DNA of 64,000 nucleotides from JADKAV01 sp963704075 (GTDB lineage: Bacteria; Actinomycetota; Actinomycetes; S36-B12; UBA10799). A program made the position numbers and the translations under genes. Location of the stretch: assembly GCA_963704075.1 (NCBI GenBank), contig CAVPGV010000013.1, positions 1 through 64,000 on the forward strand, written 5' to 3'. The notes under the pieces are model-generated. The model was not told the origin of the DNA. It worked only from the letters and a program-made list of their open reading frames with translations, and searched no databases. Below are positions 53,245-63,022 of the stretch, one piece after another. The stretch's first letter is position 1; each line of letters begins with the position of its first letter.

Positions 53245-54168
53245 ATGGCTGATATTGAGGTTCCCCATCCAGGTGCCTCCGATATCGTCGGGCGCCTGCT
53301 CAGTGACGCGCTGCGGGAGCACCCTGATGTGCAGTGGCTCGGACTGGTGTCCGAGGACGGCTTCGCGATCGCGTCCGAGGGGGAGGTGTCGGTCGACGAC
53401 GATGCGGTGGCCGCCGGGGCGGTCCGGATGATGATCCAGGTCCGCGCCATGTCCAAGGCCCTCGGGCAGGCCGGTGCCTCGCAGATGTTCCTGGAGGGCA
53501 GCGACAGCGGGATCTGTGTGATCGACAAGGACCCATGGGTGCTTGTCGTCGTGGGAGCTCCGGGAGTTCCCATCGGGCTCTTGCGCTACGAGGCCCGCGA
53601 GATCGCTGAGGCCTTCCCGATGGGGCAGCGCCCGGCACTGACCGCATCACCGGAGTCCTCGGAGGACGAGGAGTCCGAGCCCGATGTCCAACCCGATTGG
53701 GCGGTGGTCAGCACCGGGACATTCCTGGCCGACGAGTTCGGGGAGGAACCGTCGGAGGATCAAGCTGATCAGGTCGCCGACGAGGCGGTCGTGACCGAAC
53801 CGGACGGCACCCCCGAGATCCGCTGGGCCGACGAGCCCACCATTTCCGATGCTGGTTTCGGTGATGACTTCCTCAGCGGGGACTCCGCTGCCTTCGCCGC
53901 GCCGGATTCCGACGTGGAGGAGCAACCGGCGCCCGACGATTTCGCGGACTGGACCTCTTCGGCGCCCGCCGCCGGGGCCGGCGATTCCATGTTCGACCTG
54001 CCACCACCTGCGCCTGATGTCCCGGTGTCCTTCGAGATGCCCGGCCCGATCGACGACGTGGTGGCCGGCGCTCTGGACGACTTGTCAGATCTGGCAGCAC
54101 CGACGGGGGACCCGATCGACCTGCCGCCGCCCATGGGTCCCGCTTTCGAACTGCCACCTCCCGAGTAG
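53245..54168 (+). CDS. Roadblock/LC7 (MglB-like) protein with a long acidic tail
   Basis: Protein of 307 residues. Residues 1-130 form a Roadblock/LC7 domain ('QWLGLVSEDGFAIASEG', 'KALGQAGASQMFLEGSDSG', 'DPWVLVVVGAPGVPIGLL'). The remaining 175 residues are low complexity, rich in Asp, Glu, Pro and Ala, ending in repeats of 'DLPPP' and 'ELPPPE' type. Roadblock proteins usually regulate small GTPases such as MglA, controlling polarity or pilus activity, but no GTPase gene is in the window. A GAAAGGA Shine-Dalgarno precedes ATG 53245. First gene of the pilus operon. Confidence 0.88.
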   Translation: MADIEVPHPGASDIVGRLLSDALREHPDVQWLGLVSEDGFAIASEGEVSVDDDAVAAGAVRMMIQVRAMSKALGQAGASQMFLEGSDSGICVIDKDPWVLVVVGAPGVPIGLLRYEAREIAEAFPMGQRPALTASPESSEDEESEPDVQPDWAVVSTGTFLADEFGEEPSEDQADQVADEAVVTEPDGTPEIRWADEPTISDAGFGDDFLSGDSAAFAAPDSDVEEQPAPDDFADWTSSAPAAGAGDSMFDLPPPAPDVPVSFEMPGPIDDVVAGALDDLSDLAAPTGDPIDLPPPMGPAFELPPPE

Positions 54169-54174
54169 GCCGGT

Positions 54175-55044
54175 ATGCAACTTTCCGGCGCACTCGAGGC
54201 CTTCCGGGTCCAGGACGTCCTGGGTCTGGTGGGCCGCAAGCCGGGGCAATGGAAGATCACCCTGGACGGGGGTCCTCGCGGCCACAGCGCATTCATCGGG
54301 CTGCGGGACCGGCAGGTCGTGAGTATCTCCGCGGACTCGTCCCACCAGGATCTGGCGCGGCGGCTGGTGATCGAGGGGGCCGTCGGAACCACCGGTCTGG
54401 CGCAGGCTCTGCGACATGCGAATGAGAACCGGCTTGGGTTGGTGCGGTCTTTGGTCGATAGCGACACCGTGGACCCTGCTGTCATCCCTGCCACTGTGCG
54501 CGCCCACGTGGTGAGTTCGCTGGCATCGCTGACCCATTGGCGCACGGGCACGTTCTCCGTGGACACCGTGGATGTTCTGCCCGACGACGTCGAGGTCGCT
54601 TTCCCGCTGGCAGAACTCAGCGCCGACGTCGTGCAGTTGCTCCAGCGCTGGCGCCCGGCCGCCGACCTGCTCGGGGGGCCGGCGACTGTGATCGGCGCAT
54701 ACCCGGGTACGGTCCCTGGCCGATTGCGCGGGTTGCACTCCTTGATCGACGGACATCGGACCGTCGCGGAACTCACCGAAGCATCCGGCCACGGGGAGAT
54801 CGGCACGGTGGTCGACCTGGCCGATCTGATCGAAGCGCGATGTGCTGTGCCGCTCACCGGCCAGATGGGCGCCGTCGAGCAGCGCCTGGCCATGCTGGCC
54901 GCGCTCGAGCGGCCCAGTGAGGCCGAACAGGGCCGTTCATCCCAGCCGACTCTGTCGGTCATTCCCGGTGGCGCTTCGCAGCCCGAACCGGTGGACGAGG
55001 ACGACCTGCTTGCGACCATGCTGAAGGGGGTGCGCGGAGTATGA
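54175..55044 (+). CDS. DUF4388 (PATAN-like) domain protein
   Basis: Protein of 289 residues. The N-terminal DUF4388 domain reads 'LSGALEAFRVQDVLGLVGRK' and 'GQWKITLDGG', the usual start. In the middle, 'WRTGTFSVDTVDVLPDDVEV' is the second half of the same fold. DUF4388 proteins accompany gliding, pilus and response-regulator systems in many phyla; the biochemical role is not known. It sits between Roadblock and pilB, and its stop overlaps pilB by ATGA, so it is probably a pilus regulator or adaptor. Confidence 0.88.
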   Translation: MQLSGALEAFRVQDVLGLVGRKPGQWKITLDGGPRGHSAFIGLRDRQVVSISADSSHQDLARRLVIEGAVGTTGLAQALRHANENRLGLVRSLVDSDTVDPAVIPATVRAHVVSSLASLTHWRTGTFSVDTVDVLPDDVEVAFPLAELSADVVQLLQRWRPAADLLGGPATVIGAYPGTVPGRLRGLHSLIDGHRTVAELTEASGHGEIGTVVDLADLIEARCAVPLTGQMGAVEQRLAMLAALERPSEAEQGRSSQPTLSVIPGGASQPEPVDEDDLLATMLKGVRGV

Positions 55045-56707
55045 AGCAACTCGGCGACATCCTGGTGACGCAAGGCCTGATCAGCACCGATCAACTGGAG
55101 AAAGCACTGCTCGAGCAGCGCAACGCCGGGCATTCGCTCGGGAGGGTGCTGATCGACTTGGGCATGCTCACGGAGTCGCAAGTCGTGCAGGCGCTGGCCG
55201 CCCAGATCGGGATGCGTTTCGTCGACCTCACCGAGATCACGATGGACGGGGCCGCCCTGACGAAGGTGCCCGGATCTGTCTGCCGGCGCCACAGTGCCAT
55301 CCCGATCGGTTTCGAGAACGGCCGTCTGGTGGTGGCCATGAGCGACCCCGCGAACGTGTTCGCGATCGACGACATCCGGTCGGCCAGCGGTATGACCGTG
55401 CAGGCGGTGGTCGCCACCCGCACCGACGTGCAGGCCGCTCTGGACCGGCACTATCGGGCGGACGGGGAGCTGGACGAACTCACGACGGCTCTGGATGCCG
55501 ACGAGGAGGACGAAGACCTCGCGTCCATCAAAGAGGTCGTCGAGGACGCCCCGATCGTCAAGTTCGTGAACCTGCTGATCACGCAGGGTATCCAGGACCG
55601 GGCCTCCGACATCCATCTGGAACCCACCGAGCATGACGTCCGCGTCCGCTTCCGGATCGACGGCGTTCTGCACGAGGTGATGCGCTCGCCGAAGTCGATC
55701 CAGTCCGGGGTGATCAGCCGATTGAAGATCATGGCCGACATCAACATCGCGGAACGTCGCATACCGCAGGACGGCCGGCTGAGCGTATCCGCCAACGGTC
55801 AGAAGGTGGACCTGCGGGTGGCCACGTTGCCGACCGTGTGGGGCGAGAAGATGGTCCTGCGAATCCTGGACAACTCCACGGCCATGCTCGACCTGGCCGA
55901 TCTCGGATTCCGGGATGTCAACTACGAGCGCTACTCGGCCAGTTTCGGCAAGCCCTACGGGATGATCCTGGTCGTCGGTCCCACCGGATCGGGGAAGTCC
56001 ACCACGCTCTACGCGACGGTGAACATCCTCAACCGACCGGAGGTGAACATCATCACGGTCGAGGACCCGGTGGAGTACCGGCTGCCCGGGGTCAATCAGG
56101 TGCAGACGCACTCGAAGGCGGGATTGACGTTCGCAGCGGCGCTGCGTTCCATCCTGCGCTCCGACCCGGACATCGTCCTGATCGGAGAGGTCCGTGACCA
56201 CGAGACCGCCCAGATCGCGGTGGAGTCGGCCCTCACCGGGCACCTTGTGCTGACCACGCTTGCACACCAACGACGCCCCCAGCGCCATCACGCGATTGAT
56301 CGAAATGGGGATCGAGCCCTTCCTCGTCGGATCGGCACTGGACTGTGTGCTCGCCCAGCGGTTGTGCCGCAGGCTGTGCCCGAAGTGCAAGGAGGCCTAC
56401 CAGCCGTCCGCGGCGGCGCTTGAAGTCCGCCGGGATTCACCTCGAACCCGGTCAGGAAGTGCCGCGCATCTACCGGGCGGTCGGGTGTTCGGTGTGTTCA
56501 CGGACCGGGTACAAGGGTCGGGTGGCCCTGCACGAGGTGTTGCCGATCACCGAACGGATCGAACGGTTGGCCGTGGAGCGGGCCTCGTCGGCGACGATCG
56601 CGACCGCTGCCCGGGAAGAGGGCATGCAGACACTGCGTTCCGACGGGCTGGCGAAGGTTCTGGCGGGTGTGACGAGTTTGGACGAGGTTCTGCGGGTGGT
56701 TGTGTAG
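55041..56707 (+). CDS. pilB: Type IV pilus assembly ATPase PilB (GspE family) with MshEN-like N-terminus; two frameshifts
   Basis: Extension motor of the pilus, about 555 residues after correction. Residues 1-60 contain two MshEN-type half repeats ('QLGDILVTQGLISTDQLEKA' and 'SLGRVLIDLGMLTESQVVQA'), the cyclic-di-GMP-binding module of MshE and some PilBs. Walker A is 'GPTGSGKS' (313-320, Lys319). The zinc Cys set is 'RLCRRLCPKCK' and 'VGCSVCSRTGYKGR'. Two +1 shifts occur near 56259 and near 56420. Each fits an extra T that turns ctg into cttg. Overlaps the DUF4388 gene. Confidence 0.93.
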
Positions 56708-56889
56708 GCGGGTTCACCCGGTTCCGCACCTCGACCGTTGCACGGTTGTCGATTCCTCGTCCTCAGAACCAGCAACGCCGCAACACTCGGCCACGAAACC
56801 GTTTGCGAGGACCTCAAGCCGAGCGGCGCGCTCAAGGAATCGGTCACGACTGCCGACATCGACCATGAGTCGCCGCGGAAGGATTGTCG

Positions 56890-58029
56890 ATGTCGGTACA
56901 GAACATGCCACCACCGACCGCACCGGCGCGGCCGACGACCGAGCAGCACATCCGGGCAACCGACATCAGCCTCGTGCAGGCACTAGAGGCGATGTTGGCA
57001 CTTGAGGCCAGCGACCTGCACTTGACGGTGGGGGCACCCCCCACGGTCCGGGTCGCCGGTAATCTCCAGTCGCTCGAGGGGGCGCCTGTCCTCGACAGTC
57101 CGTCGTTGCAGCGAGTCCTCTACGCGATGCTCACGCAACAACAACGTGAGGTCTTCGAACAGAGGCTGGAGTTGGACTTCTCCTACGCCCTGCCGGGCCG
57201 GGCGCGCTTTCGAGTCAACATGTACAAGCAGCGGGAATCGGTGGGTGCGGCTTTCCGGGTGATCCCCTTCGACATCAAGAGCCTTGAGTCCCTGGGCATT
57301 CCGCCCGTTGTGGGCTCCTTCGCGTCTCTGCCCCGAGGGTTCGTCCTCGTCACCGGCCCGACTGGATCGGGCAAGAGCACGACTCTCGCCTCGCTCATCG
57401 ATATCGCCAACACTCAAAGACACGACCACATCATGACGGTCGAGGACCCGATCGAGTTCCTGCATCGTCACCGGAGTTGCCTTGTCAACCAAAGGGAGGT
57501 CGGAACCGATACACATTCCTTCGCCGAAGCGCTTAAGCACGTGCTACGTCAGGACCCCGACATCATCCTCGTCGGCGAGATGCGAGACCTGGAGACCATT
57601 CAGGTGGCGCTGACCGCCGCCGAGACTGGTCACTTGGTCTTTGCGACGTTGCACACGCAGGACGCCGCGCAGACCGTCGACCGGATCATCGATGTCTTTC
57701 CTCCTCATCAGCAGCAACAGATCCGGCAGCAGGTTGCAGGGACGCTACAGGGAATCGTCTGTCAGACCCTCTGCAAGACCTCGGACGGCAAGAGTCGAGT
57801 CGCCGCCGCCGAGGTCCTGGTCGCCACCCCTGCGATCCGCAACTTGATCCGTGAGGGAAAGACGCACCAGATCTACTCGTCGATGCAGGCAGGAGCCCAG
57901 TTCGGAATGCAGACCATGGACCAACATCTTGCCGAACTCCTGCGTATGCGCAAGATCACCTTCGAGACCGGTGTCGAGAAGTGTCATCACGTCGAGGACT
58001 TCACGCGTCTCGCAGGGAGGTCACGATGA
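56890..58029 (+). CDS. pilT: Type IV pilus retraction ATPase PilT
   Basis: Retraction motor of 379 residues. Walker A 'TGPTGSGKSTT' has Lys162, Walker B is 'DIILVGEMRDLETIQVAL', and the His box is 'TGHLVFATLHTQDAAQTVDR'. The PilT-specific 'AIRNLIREGKTHQIYSSMQA' separates it from PilB. A GGAAGGA purine-rich site precedes the ATG at 56890; an in-frame TTG at 56884 is an alternative. The stop overlaps pilC (ATGA). 182 nt separate it from pilB with no promoter-like element that I can name. Confidence 0.95.
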   Translation: MSVQNMPPPTAPARPTTEQHIRATDISLVQALEAMLALEASDLHLTVGAPPTVRVAGNLQSLEGAPVLDSPSLQRVLYAMLTQQQREVFEQRLELDFSYALPGRARFRVNMYKQRESVGAAFRVIPFDIKSLESLGIPPVVGSFASLPRGFVLVTGPTGSGKSTTLASLIDIANTQRHDHIMTVEDPIEFLHRHRSCLVNQREVGTDTHSFAEALKHVLRQDPDIILVGEMRDLETIQVALTAAETGHLVFATLHTQDAAQTVDRIIDVFPPHQQQQIRQQVAGTLQGIVCQTLCKTSDGKSRVAAAEVLVATPAIRNLIREGKTHQIYSSMQAGAQFGMQTMDQHLAELLRMRKITFETGVEKCHHVEDFTRLAGRSR

Positions 58030-59250
58030 GTCTCGCCACTTTCGACTACCAGGTACGGGACAGGGCTGGCAAAGTCGTCCGGGGTCGTATCGAGGCGGAG
58101 TCGCCCGCGGTGGTCGCCACGAAGCTCAAAGGAATGGGATACGCGCCCATCTCGATCACTCAGGCGAATGCCGGCCTGAAGAAGGAGATCAAGATCCCCG
58201 GCATGGGCGACAGGGTCAAGTTGAAGGACCTGGCGATCTCCGCACGGCAGTTCGCCACGATGATCAACTCGGGTCTGTCGTTGCTGCGTGCGCTGTCGAT
58301 CCTCTCCGACCAAACCGACAACCAAGAACTGGGCGAGGTCTACGCGAGCGTGCGACTGAGGGTGGAGCAGGGTTCGTCGCTGTCGCAAGCGCTGGCCCAG
58401 CACCCCAAGGTGTTCCCACCCATCATGATCAACATGACCCGCGCGGGCGAGACGGGCGGATTCCTCGATCAGGTGCTCAGCCAGTTCGCCGACAACTTCG
58501 AGGCTGAGGTCAAGCTGCGGTCGACCAGTCAAGTCCGCGATGACCTACCCGCTGGTCGTCTTCGCCTTCGCGATCCTGTCCATGACGGCCATGCTGCTGT
58601 TCATCGTCCCGGTGTTCGCGGATCTGTTCGACGAGCCTCGGAGGTACCCTTCCGCTCCCGACCCGCATCCTCGTTGCGATCTCGACCATTTTGAAGACCT
58701 TCATGCCGGTCATCCTGGTCGCATGCTGATCGCTGCCATGGTCCTCTGGCGCAAGTACAAGAACCAGCCGAGCGTCCGGAATGTCGTCGATCCGATGAAG
58801 CTGAAGACACCGGTGTTCGGCAAGTTGTTCCAGAAGATCGCTCTGTCCCGCTTCACCCGCAACCTCGGGACGATGATCCATGCCGGCGTGCCCATCCTGC
58901 AGTCGTTGGACATCGTCGCCGACACGACGGGGAACGTGGTGATCGCACGAGCCGTGCGTGACGTCGAACTGTCTGTGCGGCAGGGGGAGTCCTTGGCCGG
59001 TCCTCTGGTGCATCACCCCGTCTTCCCGCCGATGGTGGTGCAGATGATGGCGGTCGGTGAGGACACCGGATCCCTTGACGCAATGCTGCACAAGATCTCG
59101 GACTTCTACGACGCCGAGGTGGAGGCCACCACGGAGGCGCTGACCTCCTTGATCGAGCCGCTGATGATCGCTTTTGTCGGTGGAATCGTCGGCGCCATGA
59201 TCATCGCCCTCTACATGCCGATCTTCAAGGTGTTCGAACTGATCGAGTGA
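58026..59250 (+). CDS. pilC: Type IV pilus inner-membrane platform protein PilC (GspF family); three frameshifts
   Basis: Platform protein of about 407 residues. 'FDYQVRDRAGKVVRGRIEAE' starts the first GspF domain, and 'RQFATMINSGLSLLRALSIL' and 'SRFTRNLGTMIHAGVPILQS' are the two paired T2SSF motifs. The frame is broken three times. A +1 near 58525 lies before 'MTYPLVVFAFAI'. A second +1 near 58637 restores 'GTLPLPTRILVAISTI'. A -1 near 58724 leads back to 'LIAAMVLWRKYKN'. All three repairs give expected family sequence, so the gene is treated as real. Confidence 0.9.
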
Positions 59251-59275
59251 CGGGCTGTCTCGGCTGGGGTCCGCC

Positions 59276-62145
59276 TCAGGCTTTGGCGTCCGCGCTCGGC
59301 CGACCGAACAACCAGCCCTGGCCCATCTGCCAGCCCTGTTCGTGCAGGATACCAGCTTGCTGCTCAGTCTCGATCCCTTCCGCCACCGTGGACAGTGCCA
59401 TGCCATGCGCCAGGCCCTGCAACCCCTGAGCGAGCCTGCTCCGAGTGGGATCGGTGGCGATCCCACGGGTGAAAGAGCGGTCCAACTTGAGGCCCTCGAC
59501 GGGGAGATCACGCAGGTGTGTGATCGATGAGAAGCCCGTGCCGAAGTCGTCGACCCACCAGAGACGCCGATCTCAGCGAGCGCATGCATGTTCTCCTGTA
59601 TGCGTTGGGTGTCGGTGAGCAGCGACGTCTCGGTCACCTCCAGCTGGAGCTGAGATGGTAGAGCGCCGGTACGGGCCAACTCACTCCGGACGCCGTCAAC
59701 GAGTCCGGGGTCGCTCAAGGAGGCCGACGACACGTTCACGGAGACCCAGGTCGTCGTCGGCTGTCGCGCTGCCTGTTCCAAAGCCTGGCCCAGTATCGCC
59801 CGGTCCAGGTCGAGGATGAGATCGGCGTGAGCGGCCGCCGGGATGAAGACGTCGGGGGGCACCACGCGGTTCTCGGAGGTGATCCAGCGAGCGAGCGCCT
59901 CATAGCCCACGACGGATCGGGTGCTGAGGGACACGACTGGCTGGAACCACGCCCGGAACTGTCCTGCTGACAGTCCGTCTCGGATCGCGCTGCGGATGAT
60001 CACGCGTTCGGTGGCCGCCTTGGCCATGCTGGCGTCCTGGAACTCCCACCGGTTTCCGCCCAAGGACTTCGCGTGGTGCAGGGCGGTCGACGCGTTCCGC
60101 AGCCATTCCTCGCCTGTCGACGCGTCAGCTCGGGCCGCGATTCCGATGCTGACAGTGACATCGATGCTGTGCCCGCCCACCGAGGTTGGTGATTTCACGA
60201 TCGATTGGATGAAGTCTGCCAAGTCGGCGATTGACTCCGTGTCGTGCAGGGGGAGTAGCACCGCGAACTCGTCCTCAGTGATCCGCGCGACTCTGGTCGC
60301 GTCCAGTCGTTGTAGGTGTTCGGCCACGTGCGACACCACGCTGTCGGCGGCGGCATGGGTGAATCCGTCGATGATCGACCCCAAGTCATCGATGCCGACT
60401 GCTAGTAGGGAGCCTGCGCTCTCGGCCTGGGCCGCCAAGAACGATCGATCGAGATCCGCAAGCAGTGTCCTGCGATTCGGCAGTCCTGTCAGCTGGTCGT
60501 GTCCGGCTTGGTAGGCAAGGCTCATCCGTGCGCTCATCTCCGCCTGGATGTCATGCGCTGTCTCGATGAATCCGGTCGCTCGACCTCTGCCATCGCGTAT
60601 GGCGCGCCCGGTGATGCGCATCCACTTCCATTCACCGTCAGCAGTTCTCAGGCGGGCCTCCCGCGTGTCGGCCGACGCCAACAAGGTGTCGCGGATGAGG
60701 TCCTCGGGATGCACGAAGTCAGTGACATGCCGGCCAAGGATAACCTCGGGCTTCCAGCCGAGTGACTGTGTCACCGACGGGGAAATCCATGCAAGACGCC
60801 CGTCAAAACTCCACTCGTAGACCACGTCGGCGGCGTTCTCGGCCAGGCGGCGGTACTTCCTCTCGGACTCTGCCAGTCGCCGTTGTGCGAGGTGCCGCTC
60901 GGTGACATCTCGAAAGATGAAGTTGAGACTGTTTCCCACCCGAGATGCACGGACGTCCAGGTACAGGGGTTCGGTTGAATCGGCGGTTCGGTGGTCACCG
61001 GATCCGGTGAATGCGAAGTCATCGAGTATCAAAGGCTCACCGGTCTCGATCACGCGCACATAGCGGTGGAACAGATTGCTGTTGGCATGCCCCGGAAACA
61101 CGTCGAGAAGACGCATCCCGATCAGCTCTGGATGGGGGATCTTGAGGTATTCGCACGCCGCCGCATTCGCTTCCATGAGGACGAAGTCGATGACCGTGCC
61201 CGCCGAGTCCGAGACCGAGTCCAGCGTCAAGTGCGGGTCGAATAGCGTCTCGAGAACCGCAGCCAGGCGACTCTCTCCACGCTCTGCGCGCTCACGATGA
61301 ATGACCAGGTCATGGACGTCGCGCATTCCCGCGACGATGCCCGCGGGTCGACCGTCTGCATCCCTGAGTTGTGTGGCGTTGCCGGAGAACCAGCGGTACT
61401 CGCCATATTTCTTCCGTAGACGTACCTCTATCGTGCGGCCAGAAGGCACGAAGTCGTCCTCCTGAAGAATGCGTCGCCTGGTCTCCGCGATCGCCTGCGC
61501 GTCATCGGGGTGGAGCAGATCGTGGAACGAAGTGCCGATGATCTCGCTGGGTGTCCATCCGAGGGCGGATTCGATGGTGGGGGCGATCCAGCGGACAATG
61601 CCGTCGGGTGCCGACATGTACACGATGTCGGAGGCGTTCTCCGCCAGCAGGCGGAATCTCTCTTTCGTCTCTTCAAGGCGCTGCTGGGCGAGCCGCCGTT
61701 CCGTTGCATCTCGCCAACTACCAACGCGTCCGATGATTGTGCCTTGCTCGTCGTACAGCGGTCTCACCGCCGAGGAGATCCAGATGTAGTCGCCGGATCG
61801 GTGCCGAGCCCGAAACTCCATGACCGCGGGTATCCCATGCGCCACTCGAGCGCGTGTCTCGCTGACCCGGTTCTTGTCCTCATCGTGGACGAAGTCGAGG
61901 AAGTCGCGGTTCGTGACCTCGTCTCGGGGCCATCCGAGCAGTTTCTCCACCGAAGGACTGATCCAGGTGACGGTGCCGAGGACGTCGGCGCGAAACACAA
62001 CATCCGAAGCGTTCTCCGCAATGAGCCGGTAGTCCTGCAACTCGAGGTCCTCGGGCGAGGGAACCAAACGCTGCGTAGGCACGGAACTGGGTTGCGACGC
62101 GGCCCAGCGTGAAACCCCGTCCCCGAGGGCACGCGCCTTCGCCAC
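59276..62145 (-). CDS. PAS(x4)-GGDEF-EAL cyclic-di-GMP signalling protein; one frameshift near 59558
   Basis: About 956 residues. Four PAS domains ('LIAENASDVVFRADVLGTVT', 'LLAENASDIVYMSAPDGIVR', a divergent third, 'LAENAADVVYEWSFDGRLA') sense an unknown signal. The GGDEF domain starts 'AGHDQLTGLPNRRTLLADLD', but its active-site motif is 'ITEDEF', so cyclase activity is unlikely. The EAL domain is intact in 'GYEALARW', and after a -1 shift near 59551-59565 in 'DDFGTGFSSI' and 'ALSTVAEGIETEQQA'. It probably hydrolyses cyclic-di-GMP. GTG 62145 has GGAGG 5 nt upstream. Convergent with pilC. Confidence 0.92.
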
Positions 62146-62408
62146 GTGAAGCCTCCATCTCCGTTGTCGAGTGCCGCAGAGTTCAGCCGGATGGCGTAAC
62201 TGTTTCAGGTGGCATACGTTTCGTGCATCCTGAGCATCGATGCGCGTCCGCAGTTTCGCCCGCTGCCCATGCGTGATCTGGCGGCCGCAATGAGTCGAGT
62301 GGTCCAAGGGCCTCGACTTTCGCTGCAATCCGTACGGAATCGGTGCTCGGGGACGAATGATTTCCTCTGCCACCGCCACCGAGCGATTCGCCTCGCTGCA
62401 TCGAATGG

Positions 62409-62928
62409 TTACGCTGCGTAGTCACGGGTGTTGGGTGTTTGGTGCGGTAGGTGCGTCCGGCGGGGCTGGTCCATTCCAGTTCGTTGTCGCCGATGGTCAC
62501 GGCCCATCCGGTTTGGTGTGTGATGCGGTGGTGGCGTCGGCATAGGCAGTGCAGGTTGTCCGCGGTGGTGTCCCCTTCGGGATGGTGTGGTCGAGGTCGC
62601 AGCGGGCGGCCGGTACCGAGCAGCCGGGGAAGCGGCAGTGTTGGTCGCGGGCGCGTACGGTGCGGGCCGGGGCGCTGGGGATGCGGTGCTGCCCGGGGGT
62701 GGTGTTGATGATCCGGCCGGTGGGGGTAGCCAGGCGAAGCAGGTCGGTCCATGCGGCACTGCCAGCTGCCGGGCGTTGGTCCACACCGGTCGTTGGGCAA
62801 CGCCTCATGCAGCGCGTAGGGCGTTTTCGTAGATCACCTCCAGCCGGCCGGCGGCTGCGGCCCGCACCGCCGGCGTCGATCCCCTCGACGAGCCCGTCGA
62901 ACTCGTCTAGATCGATGTCCCTGTCCAT
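62409..62928 (-). pseudogene. HNH endonuclease/DUF222 remnant (13E12-type)
   Basis: The first 20 codons ('MDRDIDLDEFDGLVEGIDAG') have a normal start with TACGTT 6 nt upstream. A second frame then reads 'RLEVIYENALRAA' before a stop. The C-terminal HNH part follows across at least two more frame changes ('DQHCRFPGCSVPAARCDLDH', 'NLHCLCRRHHRITHQTGWAV'). Most of the 300-residue DUF222 core is missing, which frameshift errors alone cannot explain. This is a real relic, similar in kind to the copy at 38992-40243. Confidence 0.85.
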
Positions 62929-63010
62929 ACCCCGAACGTAGAACAAAGGTATGCCAGAACGAAAAGCCACTACACAAGCCGACGAGTCAGCGGTCATGGG
63001 TCGCTGCGCG

Positions 63011-63016
63011 TAGTTT
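63011..63016 (+). promoter_or_regulatory. -10 element of a leaderless promoter (histidine phosphatase)
   Basis: TAGTTT, 6 nt, then GTG at 63023. Confidence 0.6.
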
Positions 63017-63022
63017 TGTTAC

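Noticed and set aside
53769..56390. An 873-codon minus-strand open frame over the pilus genes
   Set aside because: Shadow of the Roadblock, DUF4388 and pilB genes; no motif, and the sense genes have clear families and overlaps.
56257..56423. Programmed frameshifting in pilB
   Set aside because: Neither site has a slippery heptamer or downstream structure, both need the same one-base removal, and many unrelated genes in the window show the same kind of indel.
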